Shown: piece after piece, positions 16,499 through 25,938 of the stretch
Layout of the letters: each line of letters opens with the position of its first letter
Position numbering within the stretch: position 1 is the stretch's first letter
Source of the DNA: Betaproteobacteria bacterium
GTDB taxonomy: Bacteria; Pseudomonadota; Gammaproteobacteria; Burkholderiales; JAEUOS01
Assembly (NCBI GenBank): GCA_028292405.1
Contig: JAQGMJ010000049.1
Span: 193,353 to 257,352, forward strand
Reading direction: 5' to 3'
DNA: 64,000 nucleotides
Notes under the pieces: model-generated
Databases searched by the model: none
The model's input: the letters and a program-made list of their open reading frames with translations, nothing else
Told to the model about the DNA's origin: nothing
Translations under genes and position numbers: made by a program

Positions 16499-17500
16499 TC
16501 ATTCCGCCATCTTGATGTGGCCGTCGCGGATCACCTTGCCCATGCGCGCGATTTCCGTGCGGATGTGATTGGCGAAGTCCTCCGGGCTGCCGCCGATGAT
16601 GTCCGAGCCTTCGTTGGCCAGCGTGTTGCGCACCGCCGGGTTGGCCAGGGCCTTGTTCGACTCGGCATTGATTTTCATCACGCGCTCGCGCGGGGTGCCT
16701 GCCGGAGCGAGCAGGCCATACCAGGAGCCGGCTTCGTAACCGGGCAGGCCGGATTCGGCAACGGTGGGAGTCTCCGGCAACAGCGGCGAGCGCTTCTTGC
16801 CGGTGACGGCCAGGGCGCGCAGCTTGCCGGCCTTGATCTGCGGGATGATCGCCACCATGCTGCTGAACATCGAGTTGACCTGGCCGGCGAGCAAGTCGGA
16901 GAGCGCAGGCGCCAGGCCCTTGTAGGGCACATGCAGCATCTGCACGCCTGCCATGGATTCGAACATCGCCGCGGCGAGGTGGGCGGAGCTGCCGTTGCCG
17001 TTCGACGCATAGGTGAGCTTGCCCGGCTGCGATTTCGCTAGCGCGGTGAATTCCTGGATGGTCTTGGCCGCAACGGAAGGGTAGACCACCAGCACCGAGG
17101 GAGCGGAGGCGATCAGGATGATCGGCGCGAAGTCCTTCACCGGGTCGTAGGACAGGTGCGGGTGCAGGTTGGGGTTTACTGCATGGCTACCGACGCCGCC
17201 GAGGAACAAGGTGTAGCCGTCGCCTGGCGCATGCGCGGCCTGCTCGGCGCCGACCACGCCGCCGGCGCCGGGGCGATTGTCGACGTAGACCTGCTGGCCC
17301 AGCGTGTTGGAGAACTGTTGGGTGATGGCGCGGGCCACGGTGTCGTTGCCGCCGCCGGGGGCGAAGGGGACGATCAGGCGGATCGGTTTGTCGGGGTAAG
17401 CCTGGGCCAGCGCGGCAAGCGGCAGGGCCAGCGCCAGCGTGGCAGCCAGGCGGAACAGGAAAGAAGGCGAGGGCGTTGCCCGGAAATGGCGATTCATCAT
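16499..17500 (-). CDS. TTT/Bug-family periplasmic substrate-binding protein
   Basis: A 333-residue protein with a signal peptide (LFRLAATLALALPLAALAQA) followed by AYPDKPIRLIVPFAPGGGNDTVARAI, the diagnostic N-terminus of TctC/Bug receptors. VYVDNRPGAGGVVGAEQAA, LTYASNGNGSSAHLAAAMF, VPYKGLAPALSDLLAGQV and SWYGLLAPAGTP follow in family order. It binds a small carboxylate for a tripartite tricarboxylate transporter. No TctA/TctB genes are near. It lies downstream of bioD on the same strand, 138 bases away, with no evident functional tie to biotin. Confidence 0.9.
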   Translation of the reverse strand: MMNRHFRATPSPSFLFRLAATLALALPLAALAQAYPDKPIRLIVPFAPGGGNDTVARAITQQFSNTLGQQVYVDNRPGAGGVVGAEQAAHAPGDGYTLFLGGVGSHAVNPNLHPHLSYDPVKDFAPIILIASAPSVLVVYPSVAAKTIQEFTALAKSQPGKLTYASNGNGSSAHLAAAMFESMAGVQMLHVPYKGLAPALSDLLAGQVNSMFSSMVAIIPQIKAGKLRALAVTGKKRSPLLPETPTVAESGLPGYEAGSWYGLLAPAGTPRERVMKINAESNKALANPAVRNTLANEGSDIIGGSPEDFANHIRTEIARMGKVIRDGHIKMAE

Positions 17501-17638
17501 TTAAGGGGTATCCATGCTGTCGTGGACGCTGTTGCGCGCCCTGCGGTGCGCAACAGGTTCAGGCCTTGCGCGGGCCGTGATTATCGCCCAGCGGTGCCCG
17601 GCACCCGGTTATCGGCTTTATTGGCGCGGACTGTTGGC

Positions 17639-18322
17639 TCATGCGGGCAGCGTCAGGCAGGCGGCAGCGGCATGCGCGTCCGGTTGCTGGAAAAAGGGCA
17701 GGGTGCCAAGCAGCGGCGCCGGCAGCGCCGTTTGGAGGGTGGCAAGATTTTCTTCGAAGCGCGGCATTTCCGGGTCGATGCGGTTGGCGACCCAGCCGGT
17801 GAGCGTGAGCCCGCGCGCATGGATGGCTTCGGCGGTGAGCATGGCATGGTTCAGGCAGCCGAGGCGCATGCCGACTACCAGCACCACCGGTAGCCTAAGT
17901 GCCTGCGCCAGGTGACCCATGTCTTCGCTGGCATTCAACGGCACCAGAAAGCCGCCCGCGCCTTCGACTATCACTGCTTGCGCCAGTTCGGCGAGACGGG
18001 CGTAGCACTGCGCGATGTGGGTGCCCGAAATCGTCACGCTGGCGTCCGTTGCGGCGATATGCGGGGCGATCGCCGCGTTGAACAAATAGGGGTTGACCAA
18101 CTCGCGTGGCGCGCTGATGCTGGAGGCGGCGATCAGCGCCTCGACATCTTCATTGCGCCATTCGCCTTCGATCAATTCGCAACCGGCGGCCACCGGCTTC
18201 ATACCGACGGTGGTGAACCCGCGGGCGCGACAGGCGTGCAGCAATGCGGCGGCGACCAGGCTCTTGCCGACACCGGTGTCGGTACCGGTGACGAAGCAGG
18301 AAAAGCTTGGCGCGGCGACCAT
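17639..18322 (-). CDS. bioD: Dethiobiotin synthetase
   Basis: A 227-residue ATPase beginning MVAAPSFSCFVTGTDTGVGKS, with the P-loop TDTGVGKS at residues 14-21, GMKPVAAG, and VEGAGGFLVPL (the second conserved loop of BioD). It closes the ureido ring of dethiobiotin from 7,8-diaminopelargonate, CO2 and ATP. It is the last gene of bioA-bioF-bioD and its ATG lies two bases after the bioF stop. Upstream in-frame starts would lie inside bioF. Confidence 0.92.
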   Translation of the reverse strand: MVAAPSFSCFVTGTDTGVGKSLVAAALLHACRARGFTTVGMKPVAAGCELIEGEWRNEDVEALIAASSISAPRELVNPYLFNAAIAPHIAATDASVTISGTHIAQCYARLAELAQAVIVEGAGGFLVPLNASEDMGHLAQALRLPVVLVVGMRLGCLNHAMLTAEAIHARGLTLTGWVANRIDPEMPRFEENLATLQTALPAPLLGTLPFFQQPDAHAAAACLTLPA

Positions 18323-18324
18323 GG

Positions 18325-19488
18325 CTATTCGAGCTCGCGCAGCGCGCCGAGCAGGCGATCGACATCGGCTTCGCTGTGCGCGGCCGAGAGCGTGATGCGC
18401 AAGCGTGCGGTTCCCGCGGGCACGGTGGGCGGGCGGATTGCCGGGGCCCACAAGCCCATTTCAAGCAGGCCGGCAGCGACGCGCAGCGCTTCCTGGTTTT
18501 CTCCGAGGATCAGCGGCTGGATCGGCGTTTGCGAGTCCAGGAGTTTCCAGCGCCGCCCTTGCATGCCGCCGCGCAGCCGGGCGATCAGTTTACGCAAATG
18601 CGCGCGCCGCTCATCGCCGGCTTCGATCAGGCCGATGCTTGCTTCGGTCGCGACCGCCAGCAGCGCGGGTGTGCCGGTAGTGAATACGTAGGTGCGCGCG
18701 CGCTGCAGCAGCCACTCGATGGTCTGCGGCGCGCCGGCGGCAAATGCGCCCGAGACGCCGGCGGCCTTGCCGAGGGTGCCGATGTAGACCATGCGCTGCG
18801 CGGCGCGGGAAGGATCGATATTCCAGTGCGACAGGCTGCCGCGACCCTGCGTGCCGAGCACGCCGAAGCCGTGGGCGTCGTCCGCCGCCAGCCAGGCGTT
18901 GTGACGCTCGCACAGGGCCAGCAATTCGGGCAGGGGGGCTAGGTCCCCGTCCATGCTGAATACCGCATCGCTTACAACCAGCTTGCGGCGGGCGCGGCTG
19001 GCTGCCAGCGCAGCCTCGAGCACGGCCAGATCAAGGTGAGGGTAGATATGGCGCTCGGCGCCGGAGAGGCGCACGCCGTCGATGATCGAAGCGTGGTTGA
19101 GGGCATCGGAAAACACCGCGTCGCCGGCGCCGGCCAGCGCGGTGATGACGCCGATATTGGCCATGTAGCCGGTCGGAAAATAGAGCGCCGCCGGCAGACC
19201 GACATGGCTGGCGAGGCGCGCTTCGAGCGACTCGTGCGCGCTGTAATGGCCGCTGACCAGATGTGCCGCGCCGGCGCCCACGCCCCAGCGCTGCGCGCCG
19301 GCGCAGGCGGCGGCGATCAACGCCGGGTCGGCGGCGAGGCCGAGATAGTCGTTGCTGGCGAAGGCAAGGAGTTCGCGCCCGCCGACCATCACGCGCGGGC
19401 CGCAGACGCTTTGCACCACGCGGCGGGTGCGCAGCAACGCCTGCTCGCGCAAGGTGTCGAGTTCGGATTGCAGGTCGGCGGCGCTCAT
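18325..19488 (-). CDS. bioF: 8-amino-7-oxononanoate synthase
   Basis: A 387-residue PLP enzyme of the alpha-oxoamine synthase family. Visible features are [29 protein letters not shown], the [12 protein letters not shown] aspartate motif that binds the PLP ring nitrogen, and [12 protein letters not shown] with the Schiff-base lysine (K241). It condenses pimeloyl-thioester with alanine, the first committed biotin-ring step. It overlaps bioA by four bases and abuts bioD. Confidence 0.93.
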   Translation of the reverse strand: MSAADLQSELDTLREQALLRTRRVVQSVCGPRVMVGGRELLAFASNDYLGLAADPALIAAACAGAQRWGVGAGAAHLVSGHYSAHESLEARLASHVGLPAALYFPTGYMANIGVITALAGAGDAVFSDALNHASIIDGVRLSGAERHIYPHLDLAVLEAALAASRARRKLVVSDAVFSMDGDLAPLPELLALCERHNAWLAADDAHGFGVLGTQGRGSLSHWNIDPSRAAQRMVYIGTLGKAAGVSGAFAAGAPQTIEWLLQRARTYVFTTGTPALLAVATEASIGLIEAGDERRAHLRKLIARLRGGMQGRRWKLLDSQTPIQPLILGENQEALRVAAGLLEMGLWAPAIRPPTVPAGTARLRITLSAAHSEADVDRLLGALRELE

Positions 19489-20810
19489 GCGCGGCTCTCC
19501 AGCGCGGCGTCGAGCGCGGCTTGCGTACCTTTGAGCAGGAAGGCAGTCTGCTCTTCGTCGATCACATAGGGGGGCATGAAATAGACGGTGTTTCCGATCG
19601 GCCGCAGCAACAGGCCTTGTTCGAGCGAGGCGGCAAACATGCGCTGGGCGAAACGCGGGTCGGCATCGGCGACGTCGAAGGCCCAGATCATGCCGCGCTG
19701 GCGCCAGTGGCGCACGCGCGGGTGTTGCATCAGTGCCTGCGCTTCGGTGTTAAGAAAGGCGGCGCGCTGCCGATTGGCCGTCAGCACGTTGTCCGATGAA
19801 AAAATGTCCAGCGTCGCCAGCGCCGCGCGGCAGGCCAGCGGGTTGCCGGTATAGGAATGCGAGTGCAAAAAGCCGCGCGCGGTTTCGTCCGCGTAGAAGG
19901 CCTGGTACACGTGGTCGGTCGAGAGCACGACGGAAAGCGGCAGGTAGCCGCCGCTGATGCCTTTGGAGAGACAGAGGAAATCCGGCAGCACGCCGGGCTG
20001 CTCGCAAGCGAGGAAAGTACCGGTGCGTCCGCAGCCGACGGCGATTTCGTCGGCGATCAGGTGTACGCCGTGACGATCGCAAGCCGCGCGCACGGCGCGC
20101 AGGTATTCCGGGTCGTGCATCGCCATGCCGGCGGCGCACTGCACCAGCGGCTCGACGATTACCGCGGCGATCTCGGCATGGCGCTCGGCCAGGCAGGCGT
20201 CGAGTGCTGCCGCACAGCGGCGTGCGTAGTCGGCGGCGGATTCGCCGGGCGCGGCCAGGCGCGCATCCGGGCTGGGCATGGTGATGCCGGGGCGCAGCAG
20301 CGGCGCGTAGGCTTCGCGGAACAGCGCGACATCGGTGACGGCAAGCGCGCCCACCGTCTCGCCGTGGTAGCCGCCGGCGATGCCGACGTAGCGATGCTTG
20401 TCCGACTTTCCGCTGTTGCGCCAATAGTGCTGGCTCATCTTCAGCGCGATCTCGGTGGCGGAAGCGCCGTCCGAGGCATAGAAGCAATGGCCCAGCGCGC
20501 CGCCGGTTAGAGCGGAGAGGCGTTCGGACAATTCGACCACCGGGCCGTGGGTGAAGCCGGCGAGCATCACATGCTCGAGTTTCTCCAACTGGTCGCGCAG
20601 GGCTGCATTGATGCGCGGGTTGGCGTGGCCGAACAGGTTGACCCACCAGGAGCTGACAGCGTCCAGATAGCGCTTGCCGTCGGTGTCGATCAGCCAGGCG
20701 CCTTCGCCGCGGGAGATCGGCACCAGCGGCAGGCGTTCGTGCGCCTTCATCTGGGTGCAGGGGTGCCACACAGCGGCGAGGCTGCGTTGCAGGAGTTGCG
20801 CGTTGTTCAC
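19485..20810 (-). CDS. bioA: Adenosylmethionine-8-amino-7-oxononanoate aminotransferase
   Basis: A 441-residue class III aminotransferase: WHPCTQMK at residues 15-22, [67 protein letters not shown] and the PLP lysine in [14 protein letters not shown] (K283). It uses SAM to aminate KAPA. It is the first gene of the bio operon. bioB and bioC are not in the window. The region upstream of its start is shared with the divergent enolase-superfamily gene at 21006; no BirA-type operator was obvious. Confidence 0.93.
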   Translation of the reverse strand: MNNAQLLQRSLAAVWHPCTQMKAHERLPLVPISRGEGAWLIDTDGKRYLDAVSSWWVNLFGHANPRINAALRDQLEKLEHVMLAGFTHGPVVELSERLSALTGGALGHCFYASDGASATEIALKMSQHYWRNSGKSDKHRYVGIAGGYHGETVGALAVTDVALFREAYAPLLRPGITMPSPDARLAAPGESAADYARRCAAALDACLAERHAEIAAVIVEPLVQCAAGMAMHDPEYLRAVRAACDRHGVHLIADEIAVGCGRTGTFLACEQPGVLPDFLCLSKGISGGYLPLSVVLSTDHVYQAFYADETARGFLHSHSYTGNPLACRAALATLDIFSSDNVLTANRQRAAFLNTEAQALMQHPRVRHWRQRGMIWAFDVADADPRFAQRMFAASLEQGLLLRPIGNTVYFMPPYVIDEEQTAFLLKGTQAALDAALESRA

Positions 20811-21005
20811 TGAATTTTTTGCCTTGCAGCCGAGTGAGCGATTTTACCTCTCATCGTCCCTGGCCGAATGGCGTGCATGCAGCTTCGGGGCTGCACCGGC
20901 GGCCATGCGCATGAGAAAATGGCGGATGTACGCAGCGCTCATGCCGCCTGCGACTGGTACCAGCGGCACATGCTGCTTGCGCTTGTTACTGCCTCAGGAG
21001 TTTTT

Positions 21006-22157
21006 GTGAAAATCACCGCCGTCAAATACTTTTCCGTCGATCCCGGCTTTCGCGGCCGCAACTGGCTGTTCGTCAAGGTCGAGACCGATGCCGGCATCCA
21101 CGGCTGGGGCGAGGCTTATACGCTGCGCGGGCGCGATGGCGCCATCGGCGCGCAGATCATGGAGCTGGGCGAAGTGGTGATCGGCCGCAGCCCCTTCGAC
21201 ATCAAGCATTTCACCCAGGTGGTGTACGACGACTACGCGCAGCGCCGCTCCTCCTTCGAGCTTTACTGCGCGCAAAGCGGCATCGAGCAGGCAATGTGGG
21301 ACATCGCCGGCAAAGCCTGCAAGCAGCCGGTGTACAACCTGCTGGGCGGCGCCTGCCGCGGCAAGGTGCGCGTGTACGCCAATGGCTGGAGCGACCATTG
21401 CAAGAGGCCGGACGAGTTCGCCCGCGCCGCCGAGGCGGTGGTGGAAAAGGGCTATACCGCGATCAAGCTCTCGCCCATGCCAAGTCCCTGGCGCACCTAT
21501 GTGCCGACGGCGCATGAGGACCACCTGGTCGCGGCGGTGGGCGCCGTGCGCAAGGCGGTGGGCCCCGGCATCGACATCCTGGTGGACGTGCTGCGACGGC
21601 TGCCGCCGGCCAACGCCATCCGCATGGGACGCGCGCTGGAGCAGTTCAAACCCTACTGGTACGAGGAACCCTGCCCGGTGGAGAACATGGATGCGCTGGC
21701 CGAGGTGCGCGCCGCCGTCAACATCCCGCTGGTGTCGGGTGAGGCGCTATACGGCAAGTCGGCCTTCCGCGACCTGTTCCGCAAGCGCGCGGCCGACATC
21801 ATCAACCCGGACATCTGCAACGTCGGCGGCATTCTCGAGTTGAAGGAAATCGCGGCGATGGCCGAGCCGGAGATGGTGGCGGTCTCACCGCACAACTTCA
21901 ACTCGACCACGGTGGCGTTGTCGGCCACCGTACACGCGGGCGCGACCATGCCGAACTTTACGCTGACGGAGTACTACCTGCCGTTCGCCGAATTCGCCGA
22001 CAAGATCTGCCCGGCGCAGTTGAAGCCCGTGAATGGCTACATCGACCTGCCGACGGCGCCGGGGCTGGGCCTGGACTTCGATGAGAACCTGCTGACCAAG
22101 CACGCCGGGCCGCCGCAAAAGGTAGCCTCCGTGCGCCTGCCGGCGCAGGAGGGCTAA
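21006..22157 (+). CDS. Enolase-superfamily (mandelate racemase/galactonate dehydratase-like) enzyme
   Basis: A 383-residue protein beginning at a GTG (VKITAVKYFSVDPGFRGRNW) with AGGAG at 20996-21000, five bases upstream; longer in-frame starts lack similarity. Barrel motifs are GYTAIKLSP (catalytic Lys side), DILVDV (metal Asp), YWYEEPCP (metal Glu), VSGEALYG (metal Glu) and AVSPHNFNS (His of the His-Asp dyad). Family members remove water from, or racemise, sugar acids and other hydroxy acids. The residues after the first metal Asp are VLRRL, lacking the His often found two places on in galactonate dehydratases, so the substrate is open. It starts the catabolic island. Confidence 0.82.
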   Translation: MKITAVKYFSVDPGFRGRNWLFVKVETDAGIHGWGEAYTLRGRDGAIGAQIMELGEVVIGRSPFDIKHFTQVVYDDYAQRRSSFELYCAQSGIEQAMWDIAGKACKQPVYNLLGGACRGKVRVYANGWSDHCKRPDEFARAAEAVVEKGYTAIKLSPMPSPWRTYVPTAHEDHLVAAVGAVRKAVGPGIDILVDVLRRLPPANAIRMGRALEQFKPYWYEEPCPVENMDALAEVRAAVNIPLVSGEALYGKSAFRDLFRKRAADIINPDICNVGGILELKEIAAMAEPEMVAVSPHNFNSTTVALSATVHAGATMPNFTLTEYYLPFAEFADKICPAQLKPVNGYIDLPTAPGLGLDFDENLLTKHAGPPQKVASVRLPAQEG

Positions 22158-22175
22158 GGGGGGCTTGGCAAACGG

Positions 22176-23654
22176 TCAGCGCATCACAAAGGGATTGGGC
22201 ACGTTGCCGCTGGTGTCGATCCAGACGCTTTTTTCCTGCAGGTATTCGCGCATTGCGGACAGGCCGCTTTCGCGGCCGATGCCGGAGCGTTTGTAGCCGC
22301 CGAAGGGCGACATATAGCTGGTGGCGCGGTAGGTGTTGATCCACACCGTGCCGGCCTCCAGGGTCTGCGACATGCGGATGGCGCGGCCCATGTTTTCGGT
22401 CCACAGGCCCGCGGCCAGGCCGTATTGCGTGTCGTTGGCGATGGCCACTGCCTGTTCCTCGCCGTCGAAAGGAATAACCGACAGCACCGGGCCGAAGACT
22501 TCCTCTTGTGCGATGCGCATCTTCGGGTCCACCCCGGTGAAAATGGTCGGTTCGACAAACCAGCCGCTGCCGCACTCGGGCCGGCTGGCAGCGGTGCCGC
22601 CAAGGGCGCATTTCGCGCCTTCGTCCTTGGCGATCTGGATGTACTCCAGCACCTTGGCGTATTGCGGCTTGGTGGTGATCGGGCCGACCTGGGTGCCGGG
22701 GTCGAGCGGGTCGCCCATTTTCGCGGTGCGGGCGAAATCGACCAGGCGACGGACGAATTCGTCGTGCACCGAGCGTTCCACCAGCGCGCGTGAACCGGCG
22801 ATGCAGGTCTGGCCGGTGGCGGCGAATATGCCAGAGACTACGCCCTTGACGGCGTTGTCCAGGTTGGCGTCGCCGAAGACGATGTTGGCTGATTTCCCGC
22901 CCAGTTCGAGCGTGACCTTCTTGATGCCGCGCGCCGCCTGCTCGTAGACCGCCTGGCCGGTGCGGTCGCCCCCAGTGAAGGCCACCTTGGCGACGTCGTT
23001 ATGGGCGATCAGTGGCGTGCCGACCTCGTTGCCGAAACCGGTGAGGATGTTGACCACGCCGGGGGGAAAGCCGGCCTCGGCGAACAGCTTGCCGAATTCC
23101 AGCGCGGAGACCGAAGAGTGTTCGGAGGGCTTCCACACCACGGTGTTACCGGCAGCCAGAGCGGGCGCCAGTTTCCAGGTGGCGAGCATCAGCGGCGAGT
23201 TCCACGGCGTGATCGCGGCGACCACGCCCAGCGGCTCTTCGAGCGTGAAGTTGAAGCAGCCGGCCTTGTCGATCGGGATCACGCGGCCTTCCATCTTGTC
23301 GGCCAGGCCGCCAAAGTAGTAATACCACTGCGGCATGTAGCGAGTCTGCGCACCCATTTCGCTGATCAATTTGCCGTTGTCGCGGGTCTCCAGGATGCCG
23401 AGCTTTTCGGCGTCGCGGGCGACCAGGTCGCCCAGGCGGCGCAGGAGCGCGCCGCGCGCGCTGGCGCTGATGCCGCGCCAGGCCGGATTTTTGAAAGCGT
23501 TGCGCGCCGCTGCAACTGCCAGTTCGACGTCGGCGGCGCCGGCGCGCGGAATCAGCGCCCAGGGCTCCCCGGTGAAGGGGTTGAAGGACTCGAAGTATTC
23601 GCCTTTTTGGGCGGCCACCCATTCGCCGTCGATCAGCATCTGGTGTTTTTGCAT
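22176..23654 (-). CDS. NAD(P)+-dependent aldehyde dehydrogenase
   Basis: A 492-residue ALDH beginning MQKHQMLIDGEWVAAQKGEYFESFNPFTGEPWA, preceded by GGAGACAA. All catalytic elements are present: AITPWNSPLM (Asn152), WKPSE, LELGGKSANIVF (Glu250), GQTCIAGSRA (nucleophile Cys284) and QEEVFGPVLSVIPF, SPFGGYKRSGIGRESG. It oxidises an aldehyde to the acid. It converges on the enolase-family gene and is divergent from the receptor gene at 23909. Both divergent promoters carry the same AT-rich motif described separately. Confidence 0.9.
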   Translation of the reverse strand: MQKHQMLIDGEWVAAQKGEYFESFNPFTGEPWALIPRAGAADVELAVAAARNAFKNPAWRGISASARGALLRRLGDLVARDAEKLGILETRDNGKLISEMGAQTRYMPQWYYYFGGLADKMEGRVIPIDKAGCFNFTLEEPLGVVAAITPWNSPLMLATWKLAPALAAGNTVVWKPSEHSSVSALEFGKLFAEAGFPPGVVNILTGFGNEVGTPLIAHNDVAKVAFTGGDRTGQAVYEQAARGIKKVTLELGGKSANIVFGDANLDNAVKGVVSGIFAATGQTCIAGSRALVERSVHDEFVRRLVDFARTAKMGDPLDPGTQVGPITTKPQYAKVLEYIQIAKDEGAKCALGGTAASRPECGSGWFVEPTIFTGVDPKMRIAQEEVFGPVLSVIPFDGEEQAVAIANDTQYGLAAGLWTENMGRAIRMSQTLEAGTVWINTYRATSYMSPFGGYKRSGIGRESGLSAMREYLQEKSVWIDTSGNVPNPFVMR

Positions 23655-23706
23655 GTTTGTCTCCTTGCGCCTGTGCGGCGAGGCGCCTAACTTACTGCGC
23701 ACTCGT

Positions 23707-23721
23707 CATTACATAAAATAA
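23707..23721 (-). promoter_or_regulatory. AT-rich shared promoter motif, copy A (aldehyde dehydrogenase side)
   Basis: CATTACATAAAATAA on the + strand, that is TTATTTTATGTAATG in the direction of the aldehyde dehydrogenase gene, 53 bases upstream of its ATG. It is the exact reverse complement of copy B at 23799-23813, giving a 15-base inverted repeat around the divergent promoter region. A near-identical copy C precedes the GMC oxidoreductase gene at 46450-46472. Confidence 0.6.
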
Positions 23722-23793
23722 CTTTTCGGCATTCCAGTATGAAATTCGCGCATAGCGGCAACGGGTATTCCTTTTTGCGATGGAAAGATTCCC

Positions 23794-23813
23794 AAATATT
23801 ATTTTATGTAATG
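23794..23813 (+). promoter_or_regulatory. AT-rich shared promoter motif, copy B (receptor-gene side)
   Basis: AAATATTATTTTATGTAATG, 95 bases upstream of the ATG at 23909 and in gene orientation. Its last 15 bases are the exact inverted copy of 23707-23721. All 20 bases except one match copy C upstream of the GMC oxidoreductase, 22.6 kb away. The match is far too long for chance in GC-rich DNA, so a common operator or promoter element is likely. The protein that binds it is unknown. Confidence 0.6.
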
Positions 23814-23908
23814 AGCCGCATCTTGTAGCTTCGGCTTACGCGCCCGCCCGATTCCGCAAAGATTCCGGGGCAACAACCCGATTGAGGCGCGCAGGAGACA
23901 AGGCTTCA

Positions 23909-24937
23909 ATGAACGACCTCAAGTGGCCAGTTGTGCGGCGCCCTTCAGTTTTCGCATTTTCGTCGATGCGCGCCGCCTGGCGTGCCGGCTTGTTGGCACT
24001 CGCCTGGCTTTGCACCGCCGGCAGCGCGCACGCCCTGGCCTATCCCGACCATCCGGTGCGCATGGTGGTGCCGTTTCCGCCGGCGGGGGCGGCCGACCTC
24101 GGCGCGCGCATCGTCTCCGAGGCGCTTGCCGGCGTGCTTAAGCAGCCGGTGATAATCGACAACCGCCCGGGCGCCAACGGCAACATCGGCGCGGAGAATC
24201 TCGCCAAGTCGGCGCCCGACGGCTACAGCATCATGTTCGCGCCGATGAGCACGCTTACGATCAACCCCTACATTTACGCCAAGGCCTCGTTTTCGGTGGA
24301 TCGCGACATGGCGCCGGTGGCCAAGATATTCGATACCGCGCTGGTGATCGAGGCCAATCCCGGCATGGGCTTCAAGACCCTGGGCGACCTGATCGCCTAC
24401 GCGAAAAAGAACCCCGGCAAGCTCAGCTTTGCCTCCGGCGGCAACGGCAGCTCCACCCACATGATGGGCGAGCTGTTCAAGAACGCCACCCATACCGACC
24501 TGCTGCATGTGCCCTACAAGGGCAACGGCCCCGCGCTGGCCGACGTGCTGGGCGGCGCGGTCAGCCTGATGTTCGACCAGGTGGTGTCCTCGGCCCAGCA
24601 TATCGCTTCCGGCAGGCTGACTGCGCTCGCCGTCACCTCCGGCGCGCGCCAGCCTCTGCTGCCCAATGTGCCCACGGTGGGCGAACTTGGCTACCGTCAA
24701 CTGGAGATGTCTGCCTGGCAGGCGGTGATGGTGCCCGCCGGCACGCCGGCCCCGGTCATCGACAAGCTGGCCAAGGCGCTGGCCGAGGTGTTGGCGCAGC
24801 CGGCCGTCAGGCAGCGCCTGGAGGGCCTGGGCGCGACGGTCAGCGTCACCGACCCCGCCGGTCTCGCGCGTGTGCTGCAGGAGGAGAGCGCGCGCTGGAA
24901 GCTGGTGGTGGCGCAAGCCAAAATAAAACCGGAATGA
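23909..24937 (+). CDS. TTT/Bug-family periplasmic substrate-binding protein
   Basis: A 342-residue protein. The ATG at 23909 follows AGGAGACAAGG; a later Met at 23966 is an alternative. After the signal peptide (AGLLALAWLCTAGSAHA) comes YPDHPVRMVVPFPPAGAADLGARIV, then IIDNRPGANGNIGAENLAKSAPDG, LSFASGGNGSSTHMMGELF and HVPYKGNGPALADVLGG. It is closely related to the next gene (the same RPGANGNIGA, SAPDGYSI, TINPYIYAK and FDTALVIEA segments), so the two are a tandem duplication. Carboxylate receptor; ligand unknown. Confidence 0.9.
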   Translation: MNDLKWPVVRRPSVFAFSSMRAAWRAGLLALAWLCTAGSAHALAYPDHPVRMVVPFPPAGAADLGARIVSEALAGVLKQPVIIDNRPGANGNIGAENLAKSAPDGYSIMFAPMSTLTINPYIYAKASFSVDRDMAPVAKIFDTALVIEANPGMGFKTLGDLIAYAKKNPGKLSFASGGNGSSTHMMGELFKNATHTDLLHVPYKGNGPALADVLGGAVSLMFDQVVSSAQHIASGRLTALAVTSGARQPLLPNVPTVGELGYRQLEMSAWQAVMVPAGTPAPVIDKLAKALAEVLAQPAVRQRLEGLGATVSVTDPAGLARVLQEESARWKLVVAQAKIKPE

Positions 24938-24954
24938 CTGCAAGAGGATTTGCC

Positions 24955-25932
24955 GTGAGGAATTTGAGACGTCTGGCCGTCTGCGGCGGCCTGCTTGCCG
25001 CTGCGTGCGCGCTTGCGGCGCAGGCCCAGGAGCCGTATCCCTCGCGCCCGGTGCGCATGGTGATGCCTTTTCCGCCGGGTGGCGCAGGGGACGCCGGCGC
25101 GCGCGTGCTGGCCGACGGGTTGACCGCCTATTTCAGGCAACCAGTGGTGGTGGATAACCGGCCCGGCGCCAATGGCAACATCGGCGCCGACAACATCGCC
25201 AAATCGGCGCCGGATGGCTACAGCATCCTGTTCGCGGCGATGGGTACTATGACCATCAACCCCTTCATCTACGCCAAGATGCCCTTCGTAGTCGAGCGCG
25301 ACCTGACGCCGGTGGCCAAGGTGTTCGACACCGCGCTGGTGATCGAGGCCCATCCGTCCACCGGCCTCAAGTCGCTAAAGGAGCTGATCGACTACGCGAA
25401 AAAGAATCCCGGCAAGCTTTCCTACGCTTCCGGCGGCAACGGCAGTTCGACCCACATGGGCGGCGAGCTGTTCAAGCATTTCACCGGAACCGACCTGGTC
25501 CACATTCCTTACAAGGGCAACGGCCCGGCGCTGACCGACGTGCTTGGCGGCAATGTGGGCGTGATGTTCGACCAGGTCGCCTCTTCGGCCCAATACATAA
25601 ACGCGGGCAGGCTCACTGCCTTCGCCGTCAGCTCGCCGAAGCGCCAGGCCTCGATTCCGAATGTGCCGACGGCGCGCGAGCTGGGCTACCCGCAACTGGA
25701 AATGTCGTCCTGGTCCGCCGTGGTGGCGCCCGCGGGCACGCCGCAGGCGATCATCGACAAGCTGGCCAAGGCGATCGATACCGTGCTGGCCGAGCCGGCG
25801 GTGAAGCAGCGCATGGAGGCGCTGGGCGCTACCGTCAGTCCCTCCACCCCCGCCGAACTGGGCAATCTGCTGGCCGAGGACAGCCGGCGCTGGAAGCAGG
25901 TGGTGGCGGCGGCGAAAATCAAGTCCGACTAA
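24955..25932 (+). CDS. TTT/Bug-family periplasmic substrate-binding protein (tandem paralogue)
   Basis: About 325 residues from a GTG at 24955 that has GAGGA six bases upstream. An ATG at 24934, overlapping the previous stop by four bases, is in frame and would add seven residues. Signal peptide LAVCGGLLAAACALAAQAQ, then YPSRPVRMVMPFPPGGAGDAGARVL, VVDNRPGANGNIGADNIAKSAPDG, MTINPFIYAKMPF and HIPYKGNGPALTDVLGG. It is a recent-looking duplicate of the preceding receptor and probably cotranscribed with it. Paired duplicates may bind related ligands. Confidence 0.9.
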   Translation: MRNLRRLAVCGGLLAAACALAAQAQEPYPSRPVRMVMPFPPGGAGDAGARVLADGLTAYFRQPVVVDNRPGANGNIGADNIAKSAPDGYSILFAAMGTMTINPFIYAKMPFVVERDLTPVAKVFDTALVIEAHPSTGLKSLKELIDYAKKNPGKLSYASGGNGSSTHMGGELFKHFTGTDLVHIPYKGNGPALTDVLGGNVGVMFDQVASSAQYINAGRLTAFAVSSPKRQASIPNVPTARELGYPQLEMSSWSAVVAPAGTPQAIIDKLAKAIDTVLAEPAVKQRMEALGATVSPSTPAELGNLLAEDSRRWKQVVAAAKIKSD

Positions 25933-25938
25933 AGCGCC

